DNA of 64,000 bases. Origin: Pseudomonas sp. QS1027 (GTDB taxonomy: Bacteria; Pseudomonadota; Gammaproteobacteria; Pseudomonadales; Pseudomonadaceae). The notes below the pieces were generated by a model. It saw only the letters and a program-made list of their open reading frames with translations. It had not been told where the DNA came from and made no database searches. The position numbers and the translations under genes are program-made. The stretch covers positions 1 through 64,000 of the forward strand of contig NZ_PHSU01000008.1 in NCBI RefSeq assembly GCF_002814235.1. The letters run 5' to 3'. Positions 25,611 through 40,534 of the stretch are shown in pieces (position 1 is the stretch's first letter; each line of letters starts with the position of its first letter).

Positions 25611-26285
25611 TCAGACTTCGTCAGGGCTGCGCAGGTTGGTGACCTGGATACGCTGTTCGCGGCGCTGTTCCTTTTGCGACGGCATCTCGGCGCGATACAC
25701 GCCTTGATCGCCGACGACCCAGGAAAGTGGGCGACGCTCCTGGCCAATCGACTCCTGCAACAGCATCAAGCCTTGCAGGAAAGCCTCGGGGCGGGGCGGG
25801 CAGCCAGGCACGTAGACGTCCACGGGCAGGAACTTGTCCACCCCTTGAACCACGGAGTAGATGTCGTACATGCCACCGGAGTTGGCGCACGAACCCATGG
25901 AGATGACCCACTTCGGTTCGAGCATTTGCTCGTAGAGACGCTGGATGATCGGCGCCATCTTGATGAAGCAGGTGCCGGCAATAACCATGAAGTCCGCCTG
26001 ACGCGGCGATGCCCGGATAACTTCGGCGCCGAAGCGGGCGATGTCGTGGGGCGCCGTGAAGGCGGTGGTCATTTCCACATAGCAGCACGACAAGCCGAAG
26101 TTGTACGGCCACAGGGAGTTTTTACGCCCCCAGTTGACCGCGCCGTTCAGCACGTCTTCCAGCTTGCCCATGTAGATGTTCTTGTGGACTTGATCTTCTA
26201 ACGGATCGGAAACGGTTTCCCGTTGGCCGATCGGGTACTGCTCGTTAGGCGCGTCCGGGTCGATTCGTGTGAGATTGTATTGCAT
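25611..26285 (-). CDS. nuoB: NADH-quinone oxidoreductase subunit B
   Basis: Carries terminal iron-sulfur cluster N2, which reduces quinone (224 aa). The four cluster cysteines are visible: tandem CC in [18 protein letters not shown], and PGCPPRPE. The start is placed at MQYNLTR, where a GAGG site lies 8 nt upstream; an in-frame TTG two codons earlier has no suitable spacing. It follows nuoA by 10 bp. Confidence 0.97.
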   Translation of the reverse strand: MQYNLTRIDPDAPNEQYPIGQRETVSDPLEDQVHKNIYMGKLEDVLNGAVNWGRKNSLWPYNFGLSCCYVEMTTAFTAPHDIARFGAEVIRASPRQADFMVIAGTCFIKMAPIIQRLYEQMLEPKWVISMGSCANSGGMYDIYSVVQGVDKFLPVDVYVPGCPPRPEAFLQGLMLLQESIGQERRPLSWVVGDQGVYRAEMPSQKEQRREQRIQVTNLRSPDEV

Positions 26286-26295
26286 TGCCAAAGCC

Positions 26296-26709
26296 TCATT
26301 GTTTCAGCTTCGCCTGCCGCTTCTGACGAGCTTGCGGAGCCCAATCAAGCGCCCCCACTCGGTAAAGGTAGACAAGACCTGCCAACAGAATTGCTATGAA
26401 AACGAGCGCTTCGACGAATCCGGTCCAGCCGCTTTCGCGGACGGACACAGACCATGCAAAGAGAAAGAGGGCTTCGATATCGAAGATCACGAACAGCATC
26501 GCGACCAGATAGAATTTGGCGGAGAGCCGCAAGCGGGCGCTACCGGTGGGTAGCATGCCGGACTCGAACGGTTCGTTTTTGCTGCGTCCCCAGGCTTTTG
26601 ACCCGAGGAGGCTGGAAAGACCGAGCATGAAGGCGCAGAGGCCGACGACGCCGAGCAGGAAAATGGCAAAGCCCCAGTTGTGGGCCATGAGTCCGGTCGC
26701 TTCGGTCAT
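26296..26709 (-). CDS. nuoA: NADH-quinone oxidoreductase subunit A
   Basis: First gene of the operon; three-helix membrane subunit (137 aa) near the quinone cavity. Landmarks are [20 protein letters not shown] (the cytosolic loop) and [15 protein letters not shown] with conserved acidic residues. The start [13 protein letters not shown] has an AAGGA ribosome site. A longer frame upstream lacks family similarity and crosses the probable promoter. Confidence 0.95.
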   Translation of the reverse strand: MTEATGLMAHNWGFAIFLLGVVGLCAFMLGLSSLLGSKAWGRSKNEPFESGMLPTGSARLRLSAKFYLVAMLFVIFDIEALFLFAWSVSVRESGWTGFVEALVFIAILLAGLVYLYRVGALDWAPQARQKRQAKLKQ

Positions 26710-27143
26710 GCGGGTAATCCTTAACAGAGCGCAAGGGTCTCTGAGCGTGATAAAGAAGTAAAAGCAGTGACGATATGTCGCAGTGCAATCTATCCCGGTG
26801 ATTTTATGGCTAAACACCGGGCAAGTAAATTTTCTATAGCGAAATTATTGGCTGGAATAAGGACATGTAGAGGTCTCGATGGCTTGCAGGCCGTGTGCTG
26901 TGGGCATTAGGGGCCTTTTTGTTAATTATGTTTTATCCACATTGTAATGAACGAAGTGAATATTGAATGATAATTGATATCATCTAGATCGCTCCAATGC
27001 TTGTTGTTGGCCGCGGAGGGAAGTGTAGTGGCTTTAAACGCAGGTGCGACGAAAGTTGTGTCGCGCGTCGTTTTAGCGCTTTTTGTCGCAATCAATACCG
27101 CTCTGGATCAATGTTTTGCACTGTCATGGCTGAACGCATTCCT
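26710..27143. other. Upstream region of the nuo operon
   Basis: An AT-richer stretch without a credible gene. It should hold the nuo promoter. By eye the clearest element is the Fur-box-like palindrome at 26968-26982. I did not find a convincing ANR site (TTGAT-N4-ATCAA). Confidence 0.6.
26968..26982. promoter_or_regulatory. Fur-box-like palindrome
   Basis: TGATAATTGATATCA matches the 7-1-7 Fur consensus TGATAAT-N-ATTATCA at 12 of 14 defined positions. The surrounding ATGATA-ATTGA-TATCAT is a perfect 6-bp inverted repeat. It lies about 260 bp before nuoA in an otherwise empty interval. Fur control of nuo, or of an unseen small RNA here, is inference. Confidence 0.45.
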
Positions 27144-27226
27144 TGTAGGAGCCGGCTTGCTGGCGATGGCGGCCTTGAGATCAGTGCGGGACCAAGGGCC
27201 TCATCGCCAGCAGGCCGGCTCCTGCA
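27144..27226. repeat. REP doublet (second family)
   Basis: TGTAGGAGCCGGCTTGCTGG is followed about 40 nt later by its inverted partner (CATCGCCAGCAGGCCGGCTC). It is the same family as the element at 11644 but with both arms intact. It sits between the nuo and aceA units. Confidence 0.9.
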
Positions 27227-27256
27227 GGGGGCGGCTGCCGGGCCTGAAGCGGCAGG

Positions 27257-27286
27257 CAAAAAAACGCCCCGAACCAGTCGGGGCGT
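27257..27286 (-). terminator. Intrinsic terminator of aceA
   Basis: A 9-bp perfect stem (ACGCCCCGA with TCGGGGCGT) and a 5-nt loop are followed on the minus strand by seven T residues. It is about 65 bp after the aceA stop. Confidence 0.9.
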
Positions 27287-27350
27287 CAGGTGTTCAGGCA
27301 TTCCAGTTAGTTCTGGTTCGCTCTGGAATGGCCGCTTGCTCGCCGCTTGA

Positions 27351-28676
<1,326 letters not shown>

Positions 28677-29166
28677 GGAGATAAACCTCGTCGCATAGGT
28701 CTTGGGTGGAGAATTCCTTGCTCCGCCGAATGCTTGGTGCAAACGGCTGCTCGCTGACCAGAAGCTTAGGCGCTCAGGTGCGGTTTGGCGGGGAAGGCGA
28801 CGATTGAACGATGGGCTCGAGGGGGAAGTGAGCGAGGCGAGGGCGAGTCGTCGGGCGCATGGGGGCATCGTGGGCCTTTATGCGGACTTCGGAGGTCTTG
28901 CCGTTCTACCTATTACGCTTCCGTCCCTCGGGACAACTTCGTTCCAGTCGCAACCTCGTCAAACGCGCCTTGTGGGCGGTACAGACACGAATCGGCTCAG
29001 GTGGGTAGGTTAGAGCGGCGATCCGAAGGCCCTTGCCAGGGCCCCTGATTAGCGGGAGCGAGGCCATCATGCCTTCGGTTTTTTGGCTCGTCAAACATTT
29101 TGTAGTGCTTTTTTTGAGGCACTACATCTTTAGTCTAATACGACTCATCAGTCAGTTTTTGGTGCT
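28677..29166. other. aceA upstream region with two hairpins
   Basis: No credible gene lies in this 490-bp gap. It should contain the aceA promoter (minus strand). Two palindromes are visible: GGCCCTTGCCAGGGCC at 29028-29043, and the TGTAGTGC/GCACTACA stem-loop at 29101-29126. Neither is clearly a terminator for a known gene. Confidence 0.55.
29101..29126. promoter_or_regulatory. Stem-loop TGTAGTGC / GCACTACA
   Basis: A perfect 8-bp inverted repeat with a 10-nt T-rich loop, about 40 bp past the stop of the secretin-N gene. It might terminate that minus-strand transcript, but there is no good T-run after the stem. It could instead be an operator for aceA. Confidence 0.4.
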
Positions 29167-29967
29167 TTAGTCCAGGCTGTCGACTTTCACCCGCAAAGTC
29201 ATGTCGTTACGCCCGGACGTCGAGTAGCTGCGGGTTAGCGCCTGGCGGTCGGCCTGGCTCTGGCCATTGACGCCGGCCAGGGTGATCCACTCACCGAGGT
29301 GCCCGCTGACAGTTGTGTCGGTGCTTTGCACGTTCACTACATCCTGACGCTCCTGGCTGATCCGGTCACGATTGGTACTGATGGACAGGTGAACGATGTC
29401 GCCGGTGACGCTGGCGGTGACGTAGAAACCCTGGGTTACGTTGCGGTATTGGCTCTGGATCTGCGTCAGGGGCTGCTGGTTCGGGTTCTGATTCTGGTTC
29501 GAGCCGTTGCCCTGGGTCTGGTTGGTGCTGATGGCGGTGGTCAGCGGTACGCTCTGGCCGACCTGGATCAGCGCCGGGGTGCCTTCGACGGTCTGCACCT
29601 GCTGGATGCCGCCGTCACGACTGGCGGTGCCGTAGTTGATGATGCGGGTCTGGCTCTGGCCGTTGACGCTGTAGCCCTGGCTGTTCTGGTCGTTGTTTTC
29701 ACTGGTGTCGACGCTGATCAGCAGGCGCCTGGCCGGGGTGTCGAGTTGGCCGAGGAAGTCGCGCAGTTCCTTGATCTTGGCCGGTTCCGCGTTGACGATC
29801 AGTTGGTTCTGGTAGGCGCTGGCCTTGCCGTCCTTGCCGAGAAAGTCCTGGGCGACCGGCAGCAGGTCGGCGCTGGTGCGGTAGTTCAGGGGAATGATTT
29901 CGGTGGCGGCCTGGGCGCTGAGGGTGCAGGTCAGTAGCAGGCCGGTGAGCAGGGTGCGTAGGGACAT
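29167..29967 (-). CDS. Periplasmic secretin N-terminal-domain (NolW-like) protein
   Basis: A 266-residue exported protein: signal peptide (LLTGLLLTCTLSAQA, cleavage near ATE), then one secretin N-type fold (about residues 22-88: IIPLNYRTSADLLPVAQDFL ... LRDFLGQLD). A Gln/Asn-rich linker (about 160-175) and a beta-rich C-terminal part follow. There is no secretin pore domain, so it is not a channel by itself. The start is placed at MSLRTLLTG, with GGAGATAAC upstream. It follows a GNAT gene in the same direction. Function is unknown. Confidence 0.8.
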   Translation of the reverse strand: MSLRTLLTGLLLTCTLSAQAATEIIPLNYRTSADLLPVAQDFLGKDGKASAYQNQLIVNAEPAKIKELRDFLGQLDTPARRLLISVDTSENNDQNSQGYSVNGQSQTRIINYGTASRDGGIQQVQTVEGTPALIQVGQSVPLTTAISTNQTQGNGSNQNQNPNQQPLTQIQSQYRNVTQGFYVTASVTGDIVHLSISTNRDRISQERQDVVNVQSTDTTVSGHLGEWITLAGVNGQSQADRQALTRSYSTSGRNDMTLRVKVDSLD

Positions 29968-30052
29968 GTCCGTTATCTCCACATTGGACTGGGCAATGGG
30001 TTGAGTTTGACAGTTTCTCGGCCATCGGTGGGTCAAGTTGAATCGCGGACAG

Positions 30053-30077
30053 CAAAACGCCCCGGCATCGGGGCGTT
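30053..30077 (-). terminator. Intrinsic terminator after the roxA-GNAT unit
   Basis: A 9-bp stem (AACGCCCCG with CGGGGCGTT) has a short loop and, on the minus strand, a T-rich end. It lies just after the GNAT stop, so the secretin-N gene probably has its own promoter. Confidence 0.8.
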
Positions 30078-30102
30078 CTGGGTGATGCTCAAGCTGTGGG
30101 TG

Positions 30103-30528
30103 TCAGGCGGCGCCACGCACCATATCGACGTGGGGAATCCCGGCTTCGAGAAACTCCTCGCTGACAATGCTGAAGCCCAGACGCTCATAGAACCGGGTCG
30201 CCTGGACCTGGGCACTGAGCATCTGTTGCTGGAGGCCGCGTTTCTCGGCCTCGCCGATCACCGCCTGCATCAGCGCGTCACCGACTTTCAGTCCGCGCCA
30301 GTCCTTGAGGACCGAGACCCGGCCGATATGGCCGTCCGGCAACAGCCGGGCGGTGCCGATCGGGAAGTCCCCCTCGAAGGCCAGGAAATGCGCGGCGCCG
30401 CTGTCATCGGCGTCCCACTCCAGCTCCGGCGGAACCGACTGCTCGGCAATGAACACCGACTCACGAATGCGCCGAATCTCGGCGTTATCCTTTTGCCAGT
30501 CCGCGACACGTACGTGAATTCTATTCAT
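30103..30528 (-). CDS. GNAT family N-acetyltransferase
   Basis: Predicted acyl-CoA-dependent acetyltransferase of 141 residues. The fold is recognisable from the strand IGRVSVLKDWRGLKVGDALM, which carries the acetyl-CoA loop (RGLKVG, equivalent to Q/RxxGxG/A), and the C-terminal FYERLGF segment. Substrate cannot be inferred. The ATG (MNRIHVRVADW) lies inside the end of roxA, an 8-bp overlap, so the two are translationally coupled. Confidence 0.85.
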   Translation of the reverse strand: MNRIHVRVADWQKDNAEIRRIRESVFIAEQSVPPELEWDADDSGAAHFLAFEGDFPIGTARLLPDGHIGRVSVLKDWRGLKVGDALMQAVIGEAEKRGLQQQMLSAQVQATRFYERLGFSIVSEEFLEAGIPHVDMVRGAA

Positions 30529-31687
30529 CGGCAAATCCCAGGCTTCCTTGTTTGACCAGCTGACACAGCAGGCTGCGTCCGTCTTCGTCAGCCAACCATG
30601 GCTTCAGATTATCCGCGTGCAGCGCATCGGCCGCACAGATCATTTTCAACAGCTCGCGCAGTTTGCCCGGCAGCAGACGGCTCTGCCCGCTGGCGAACAG
30701 CAGCAGGTCGTCGTCGACTTCGGACCAGGCCAGGCGCGCGCTCGGGTTGCGGATCAGGATCGCGCCATCCTGCAGGCCGCTGAGCAGGTCTTCTTCTTCG
30801 AGTTCCGGGCCCACCACCAGTTCCGGATAACGCGGCTCGGTCATGAACTGGCCGAACCAGGTCAGCAGCAGGCGCTCGTCGCTCATGTGCTCGGCCAGCA
30901 GGCTTTTCAGGCGGTCGAGGGCGTCGTGCTGGATCTGGTGCGGGTCGGCCACCGGTTGTGCATCGGCGTCGGTGTAGCGCTCTTCGTCCGGCAGGAACTG
31001 GGCGAGGAAGTCGGTGAAGTGGGTCAGCACTTCAGCGGCGCTCGGGGCACGGAAGCCCACCGAATAGGTCATGCAGTCATCCACGGCCACGCCGCAATGG
31101 GCCAGGCGCGGCGGCAGGTAGAGCATGTCGCCGGGTTCCAGGGTCCACTCGGCGGTTTCCTCGAATTCGGCGAGGATGCGCAGGTCGGCGTGTTCCAGCA
31201 GCGGGCTGGTGGAATCGCACATCTGGCCGATTTTCCAGTTGCGCTTGCCGTGGCCCTGGAGCAGGAACACGTCGTAGTTGTCGAAGTGCGGACCGACGCT
31301 GCCGCCGGGCGCGGCAAAGCTGATCATCACGTCGTCGATGCGCCAGCTCGGCAGGAAGCGGAAGTGCTCCAGCAGCTCGGCGACTTCCGGGACGAACTGG
31401 TCAACGGCCTGCACCAGCAGGGTCCACTCGCGCTCCGGCAGTTGGCTGAAGGCGTCTTCGGCGAACGGGCCACGGCGCAGTTCCCAGGGGCGCTCGCCGT
31501 GCTCGATGATCAGGCGCGATTCGACTTCTTCTTCCAGGGCCAGGCCGGCCAGTTCATCGGCGTCGATCGGGCTTTCGAAATCCGGAATCGCCTGACGGAT
31601 CAGCAGGGGTTTCTTCTGCCAGTAGTCGCGCAGGAATTCCCGGGCGGTGATGCCGCCCAGAAGTTGCAGAGGAGTATCAGGATTCAT
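30521..31687 (-). CDS. roxA: Ribosomal protein uL16 3-hydroxylase (JmjC/cupin oxygenase, RoxA/YcfD)
   Basis: Iron- and 2-oxoglutarate-dependent oxygenase that hydroxylates an arginine of ribosomal protein L16 (388 aa). The cupin fold shows the metal-binding H-x-D in SVGPHFDNYDVF (about residues 135-145) and the distal histidine in LPPRLAHCGVAV. The C-terminal winged-helix part extends to the end. A terminator lies between it and purB upstream, so it may have its own promoter. It is co-transcribed with the GNAT gene. Confidence 0.9.
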   Translation of the reverse strand: MNPDTPLQLLGGITAREFLRDYWQKKPLLIRQAIPDFESPIDADELAGLALEEEVESRLIIEHGERPWELRRGPFAEDAFSQLPEREWTLLVQAVDQFVPEVAELLEHFRFLPSWRIDDVMISFAAPGGSVGPHFDNYDVFLLQGHGKRNWKIGQMCDSTSPLLEHADLRILAEFEETAEWTLEPGDMLYLPPRLAHCGVAVDDCMTYSVGFRAPSAAEVLTHFTDFLAQFLPDEERYTDADAQPVADPHQIQHDALDRLKSLLAEHMSDERLLLTWFGQFMTEPRYPELVVGPELEEEDLLSGLQDGAILIRNPSARLAWSEVDDDLLLFASGQSRLLPGKLRELLKMICAADALHADNLKPWLADEDGRSLLCQLVKQGSLGFADE

Positions 31688-31726
31688 GTGTAACCTATTG
31701 AAAAAGCGTGTTTTTCAGACTGGAAT

Positions 31727-31752
31727 AAAAACGCCCGGCTCAGCCGGGCGTT
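31727..31752 (-). terminator. Intrinsic terminator of purB
   Basis: A 10-bp perfect stem (AACGCCCGGC with GCCGGGCGTT) has a 3-nt loop and a T-run on the minus strand, just past the purB stop. Confidence 0.9.
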
Positions 31753-31771
31753 CAGAGCGGGTACGGTGCGA

Positions 31772-33874
<2,103 letters not shown>

Positions 33875-33878
<4 letters not shown>

Positions 33879-35008
33879 GGGCGCGGTTCCTTGAAGGTCC
33901 AGGGCTCGGCGACTTCGATCACGCCGCCACCGAGGCAGATCTCGCCGTCATAGAACACCACGGACTGGCCCGGGGTCACCGCGCGCTGCGGTTCGTCGAA
34001 CACGGCGCGATAGCCGTTTTCGGTCTGTTCCAGGGTGCAGGACTGGTCGCCCTGGCGATAACGAACCTTGGCTGTCAGCTTGCGCGGTACGCTCAGGTCC
34101 ACCGGATTGACCCAGTAGATCTCGGAGGCGAGCAGGGCGCGGGAAAACAGCCATGGATGCTCGTTGCCCTGGCCGACGATCAGTTCGTTGTGTTCCAGGT
34201 CCTTGAGCAGCACGTACCACGGCTCGTCACCGGCGTCCTTCAGGCCGCCGATGCCCAGGCCCTGGCGCTGGCCGATGGTGTGGTACATCAGGCCGTGGTG
34301 ACGGCCGATGACTTCGCCTTCGGTGGTCTTGATCTCGCCCGGCTGGGCCGGCAGGTACTGCTTGAGGAAGTCGCTGAAGCGCCGTTCGCCGATAAAGCAG
34401 ATGCCGGTGGAGTCCTTCTTCTTCGCCGTGGCCAGTTCGTGTTTCTCGGCGATGGCGCGCACTGCGGGCTTTTCCAGCTCGCCGACCGGGAACAGGGTCT
34501 TGGCGATCTGTTCGCCGCCGACGGCGTGGAGGAAGTAGCTCTGGTCCTTGTTCGGGTCCAGGCCCTTGAGCAGTTCGGTGCGGCCGTCGATGTCGCGGCG
34601 GCGCACGTAGTGGCCGGTGGCGATCAGGTCGGCACCGAGCATCAGAGCGTAGTCGAGGAACGCCTTGAACTTGATTTCGCGGTTGCAGAGGATGTCCGGG
34701 TTCGGCGTGCGTCCGGCCTTGTATTCGGCCAGGAAGTGTTCGAACACGTTGTCCCAGTATTCGGCGGCAAAGTTGGCGGTGTGCAGCTTGATACCGATCT
34801 TGTCGCACACGGCCTGGGCGTCCGCCAGGTCGTCCATGGCGGTGCAGTACTCCGTTCCGTCGTCTTCTTCCCAGTTCTTCATGAACAGGCCTTCCACCTG
34901 GTAACCCTGCTCCATCAGCAGTACGGCGGAAACGGAAGAGTCTACGCCGCCGGACATGCCGACGATGACGCGCAGGTTTTCTGGGGCGGTGGCAGCTGGA
35001 TCACGCAT
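33875..35008 (-). CDS. mnmA: tRNA-specific 2-thiouridylase MnmA
   Basis: Installs the 2-thio group on uridine 34 of Lys, Glu and Gln tRNAs, taking sulfur relayed by the Tus proteins, which are also encoded in this window (tusDCBE near 56 kb). The 377-residue protein has the PP-loop [12 protein letters not shown], the first catalytic cysteine in [10 protein letters not shown] and the second in [12 protein letters not shown]. It is followed by hflD with a 4-bp overlap. Confidence 0.97.
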
Positions 35009-35068
35009 AGGGATTCAATGAGTGTCTTCGAAAAAGGACGCGATTCTAACAGGCCCGGGCCCGCAAGG

Positions 35069-35515
35069 CTAAAGAGAAGGGCGGATCAGCTCGAGACTGT
35101 GCAGGGGGCCGGCCAGATAATCGTCCAGGCAGCGGATGATCAGCTCGCTGCGCCATTGCGGGCGCAGGGCCAGCAATTCGTCGCGGGTCAGCCAGCGTGG
35201 GCCGATGATGCCGTGGTCCAACGGGTAGTCGGGGCGGTGCTTGAGCGGTTTGCCGGCAAAACAGACGCGCTGGTAGGTTACGCCGTTGCTCGGGGCGGTG
35301 TACAGGTAGAGGCCTACAACGCCGGTCAGTTCGACGTCCCAGCCGGTTTCCTCGAGGGTTTCGCGGATGGCGGCCTCGCTGAGGCTTTCGTTCGGGTCCA
35401 GGTGCCCGGCGGGCTGGTTGAGGACCGTTGCTGTTTCGTAGCACTCCTCGGTGAAGAGAAAGCGACCGTTGTCTTCGACGACGGTGGCGACGGTGATGTG
35501 GGGTTGCCATTCCAT
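35069..35515 (-). CDS. nudJ: NUDIX hydrolase, NudJ-like phosphatase
   Basis: Hydrolase of nucleoside or thiamin-pyrimidine pyrophosphates (148 aa). The Nudix box is intact: the catalytic helix has GHLDPNESLSEAAIRETLEE followed by TGW (Gx5Ex7REUxEExGU). The position immediately before mnmA matches nudJ in E. coli and Pseudomonas. The start MEWQPHITVATVV is used because it follows an AAGGTGG-like site; the longer frame adds unconserved residues. Confidence 0.9.
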   Translation of the reverse strand: MEWQPHITVATVVEDNGRFLFTEECYETATVLNQPAGHLDPNESLSEAAIRETLEETGWDVELTGVVGLYLYTAPSNGVTYQRVCFAGKPLKHRPDYPLDHGIIGPRWLTRDELLALRPQWRSELIIRCLDDYLAGPLHSLELIRPSL

Positions 35516-35541
35516 AAGGTGGTTTCTCTGGTTGTGAAAAC

Positions 35542-35570
35542 ACAAACCCCGGCACTGGGCCGGGGCTTGT
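35542..35570 (-). terminator. Intrinsic terminator of idh
   Basis: A GC-rich stem (ACAAGCCCCGGC-type on the minus strand) with a T-rich 3' flank lies about 16 bp past the idh stop, separating it from nudJ. Confidence 0.8.
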
Positions 35571-35586
35571 GGTACTGCCGAGAAGC

Positions 35587-38308
<2,722 letters not shown>

Positions 38309-39565
38309 ATGGGATACAAGAAGATTCAGGTTCCGGCCGTCGGCGAAAAAATCACCGTCAATCCAGACCATTCTCTCAATGTTCCTGACAACCCGATCAT
38401 CCCCTTTATCGAAGGCGATGGTATTGGCGTCGATATCAGCCCGGTGATGATCAAGGTCGTCGATGCGGCGGTACACAAGGCCTACGGTGGCAAGCGCAAG
38501 ATTTCCTGGATGGAAGTCTTTGCCGGCGAGAAGGCCACCCAGGTCTATGACCAGGACACCTGGCTGCCCCAGGAAACCCTGGACGCGGTCAAGGATTACG
38601 TTGTCTCCATCAAGGGCCCGCTGACCACGCCGGTGGGCGGTGGTATCCGTTCGCTGAACGTGGCCCTGCGTCAACAACTCGACCTGTATGTCTGCCTGCG
38701 CCCGGTGCGCTGGTTCGAGGGCGTGCCGAGCCCGGTGAAGAAGCCTGGCGATGTCGACATGACGATCTTCCGTGAGAACTCCGAAGACATCTATGCCGGT
38801 ATCGAATGGAAAGCCGGTTCGCCGGAAGCGACCAAGGTCATCAAGTTCCTGAAGGAAGAAATGGGGGTCACCAAGATCCGTTTCGACCAGGACTGCGGGA
38901 TCGGCATCAAGCCGGTGTCGAAAGAGGGTACCCAGCGCCTGGCGCGCAAGGCTCTGCAATATGTCGTCGACAACGATCGCAAGTCGCTGACCATCGTGCA
39001 CAAAGGCAACATCATGAAGTTCACCGAGGGTGCCTTCAAGGAATGGGCCTATGAAGTGGCGGCCGAGGAGTTCGGCGCGACCCTGCTCGACGGCGGTCCG
39101 TGGATGCAGTTCAAGAACCCGAAAACCGGCCGCAACGTGGTGGTCAAGGACGCCATCGCCGATGCCATGCTCCAGCAGATCCTGCTGCGTCCGGCCGAGT
39201 ACGACGTGATCGCGACCCTGAACCTGAATGGCGACTATCTGTCCGACGCCCTGGCCGCCGAAGTGGGCGGTATCGGTATCGCGCCGGGGGCCAACCTGTC
39301 CGACACCGTGGCGATGTTCGAAGCGACCCACGGCACTGCGCCCAAGTACGCCGGCAAGGACCAGGTCAACCCCGGTTCGCTGATCCTGTCCGCGGAAATG
39401 ATGCTGCGGCACATGGGCTGGATCGAAGCGGCCGACCTGATCATCAAGGGCACCAATGGCGCCATTGGCGCGAAAACCGTGACCTATGATTTCGAGCGTC
39501 TGATGGACGGTGCGACGCTGGTGTCGTCTTCCGGTTTTGGCGATGCGCTGATCAAGCACATGTAA
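38309..39565 (+). CDS. icd: Isocitrate dehydrogenase (NADP+), homodimeric type
   Basis: Second, structurally unrelated isocitrate dehydrogenase (418 aa), the E. coli Icd type. The substrate serine that AceK phosphorylates is conserved at Ser115 in [16 protein letters not shown]. The metal/substrate region is [15 protein letters not shown] and the NADP region [20 protein letters not shown]. The start at MGYKKIQVP is preferred: a GGAG site lies 6 nt upstream, whereas an ATG four codons earlier overlaps that site. A strong terminator follows. Confidence 0.97.
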   Translation: MGYKKIQVPAVGEKITVNPDHSLNVPDNPIIPFIEGDGIGVDISPVMIKVVDAAVHKAYGGKRKISWMEVFAGEKATQVYDQDTWLPQETLDAVKDYVVSIKGPLTTPVGGGIRSLNVALRQQLDLYVCLRPVRWFEGVPSPVKKPGDVDMTIFRENSEDIYAGIEWKAGSPEATKVIKFLKEEMGVTKIRFDQDCGIGIKPVSKEGTQRLARKALQYVVDNDRKSLTIVHKGNIMKFTEGAFKEWAYEVAAEEFGATLLDGGPWMQFKNPKTGRNVVVKDAIADAMLQQILLRPAEYDVIATLNLNGDYLSDALAAEVGGIGIAPGANLSDTVAMFEATHGTAPKYAGKDQVNPGSLILSAEMMLRHMGWIEAADLIIKGTNGAIGAKTVTYDFERLMDGATLVSSSGFGDALIKHM

Positions 39566-39582
39566 GCTGACCGACGGTAAAC

Positions 39583-39620
39583 GAAAACGCCCGAGCCAAG
39601 TGATTGGCTCGGGCGTTTCG
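39583..39620. terminator. Bidirectional terminator between icd and cspD
   Basis: A 14-bp perfect stem (AACGCCCGAGCCAA with TTGGCTCGGGCGTT) has a 4-nt loop, with A-rich and T-rich flanks. It separates two convergent genes. Confidence 0.92.
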
Positions 39621-39640
39621 TTATCTGAAAGTGTCTGCTT

Positions 39641-39916
39641 TCAGGCTCTGGCCGTTTCTGCCGGGGCTTGCGCTCCGGCGTTCTGCGGCTTGGTCGCAGG
39701 TGCGGCGGTGGTCACCAGCTGCCTGATGTCGACCGCATGCAGGCCTTTGGGCCCCTGGATGATCTTAAAGCTTACTGCCTGGCCAGCCTTAAGGGTTTTA
39801 TAGCCATCCATCTGGATGGCCGAGTAATGGGCGAACAGATCTTCATTCTTGCCATCTTCAATGATGAAGCCGTAGCCCTTGGCATTGTTGAACCACTTGA
39901 CTTTACCACTCAGCAT
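39641..39916 (-). CDS. cspD: Cold-shock-domain protein CspD
   Basis: Single-stranded nucleic-acid-binding protein (91 aa). The cold shock domain has both RNP motifs, KGYGFI (residues about 14-19) and DLFAHYSAI (about 27-35). It ends in an Ala/Pro/Thr tail unlike classical CspA. Location next to clpS-clpA is characteristic of cspD, a stationary-phase inhibitor of replication in E. coli. Of nearby ATGs, the one giving MLSGKVKWFN has the best spacing (8 nt) from GAGGG. Confidence 0.92.
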   Translation of the reverse strand: MLSGKVKWFNNAKGYGFIIEDGKNEDLFAHYSAIQMDGYKTLKAGQAVSFKIIQGPKGLHAVDIRQLVTTAAPATKPQNAGAQAPAETARA

Positions 39917-40143
39917 GCTCATATCCCTCTGCAAACGACCCCATCACTGGAGTATCATCCAGTTCATCCTTCACTGCGTGAACCAGAAAAACGGTTGACG
40001 GTATGGACCTTTATTACCCACTGTGGGCTCTATTGGTTGTAACACCGTTTTGCCGATAGTCAAGGTGACATGACGGTCAGTGTTGAAATCTGTCCGAAGT
40101 GCCCCCATCACTGCAATTGCTCAACTGACGAACCTTTCTTTCC

Positions 40144-40506
40144 ATGCATGCAATCAGCCAGATTCGACTAACATTCAATCAGGATCGCCCGGATTCCCAC
40201 GACGACGATTCAGCGGGTATTGCTGTACAGGAATCCAAGCCCGCGTTGCAGGCGCCACCGATGTACAAGGTGGTTTTGTTCAACGATGACTACACACCGA
40301 TGGATTTCGTCGTCGAAGTGCTCGAGGTGTTTTTTAACCTGAATCGCGAGCTGGCGACCAAGGTCATGCTGGCCGTTCACACAGAAGGACGGGCAGTATG
40401 TGGAGTGTTTACCCGCGACATCGCCGAGACCAAGGCCATGCAGGTCAACCAGTACGCCAGGGAAAGCCAGCATCCGCTACTCTGTGAAATCGAGAAGGAC
40501 GGTTAA
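40144..40506 (+). CDS. clpS: ATP-dependent Clp protease adaptor ClpS
   Basis: N-recognin that delivers proteins with N-terminal Leu, Phe, Tyr or Trp to ClpAP (120 aa). The core begins [20 protein letters not shown], in which the Asn-Asp-Asp and Met line the N-degron pocket. It continues to [17 protein letters not shown], with the conserved pocket histidine. The flexible N-terminal extension (about 40 residues) is needed to inhibit ClpA autodegradation. clpA follows 28 bp later. Confidence 0.96.
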   Translation: MHAISQIRLTFNQDRPDSHDDDSAGIAVQESKPALQAPPMYKVVLFNDDYTPMDFVVEVLEVFFNLNRELATKVMLAVHTEGRAVCGVFTRDIAETKAMQVNQYARESQHPLLCEIEKDG

Positions 40507-40534
40507 TGCCGACCACTTGGGTATGAGGTGAACT

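Noticed and set aside
28702..29013. Plus-strand frame upstream of aceA
   Set aside because: It has atypical composition, starts within the aceA promoter area and has no homology I recognise. Treated as non-coding.
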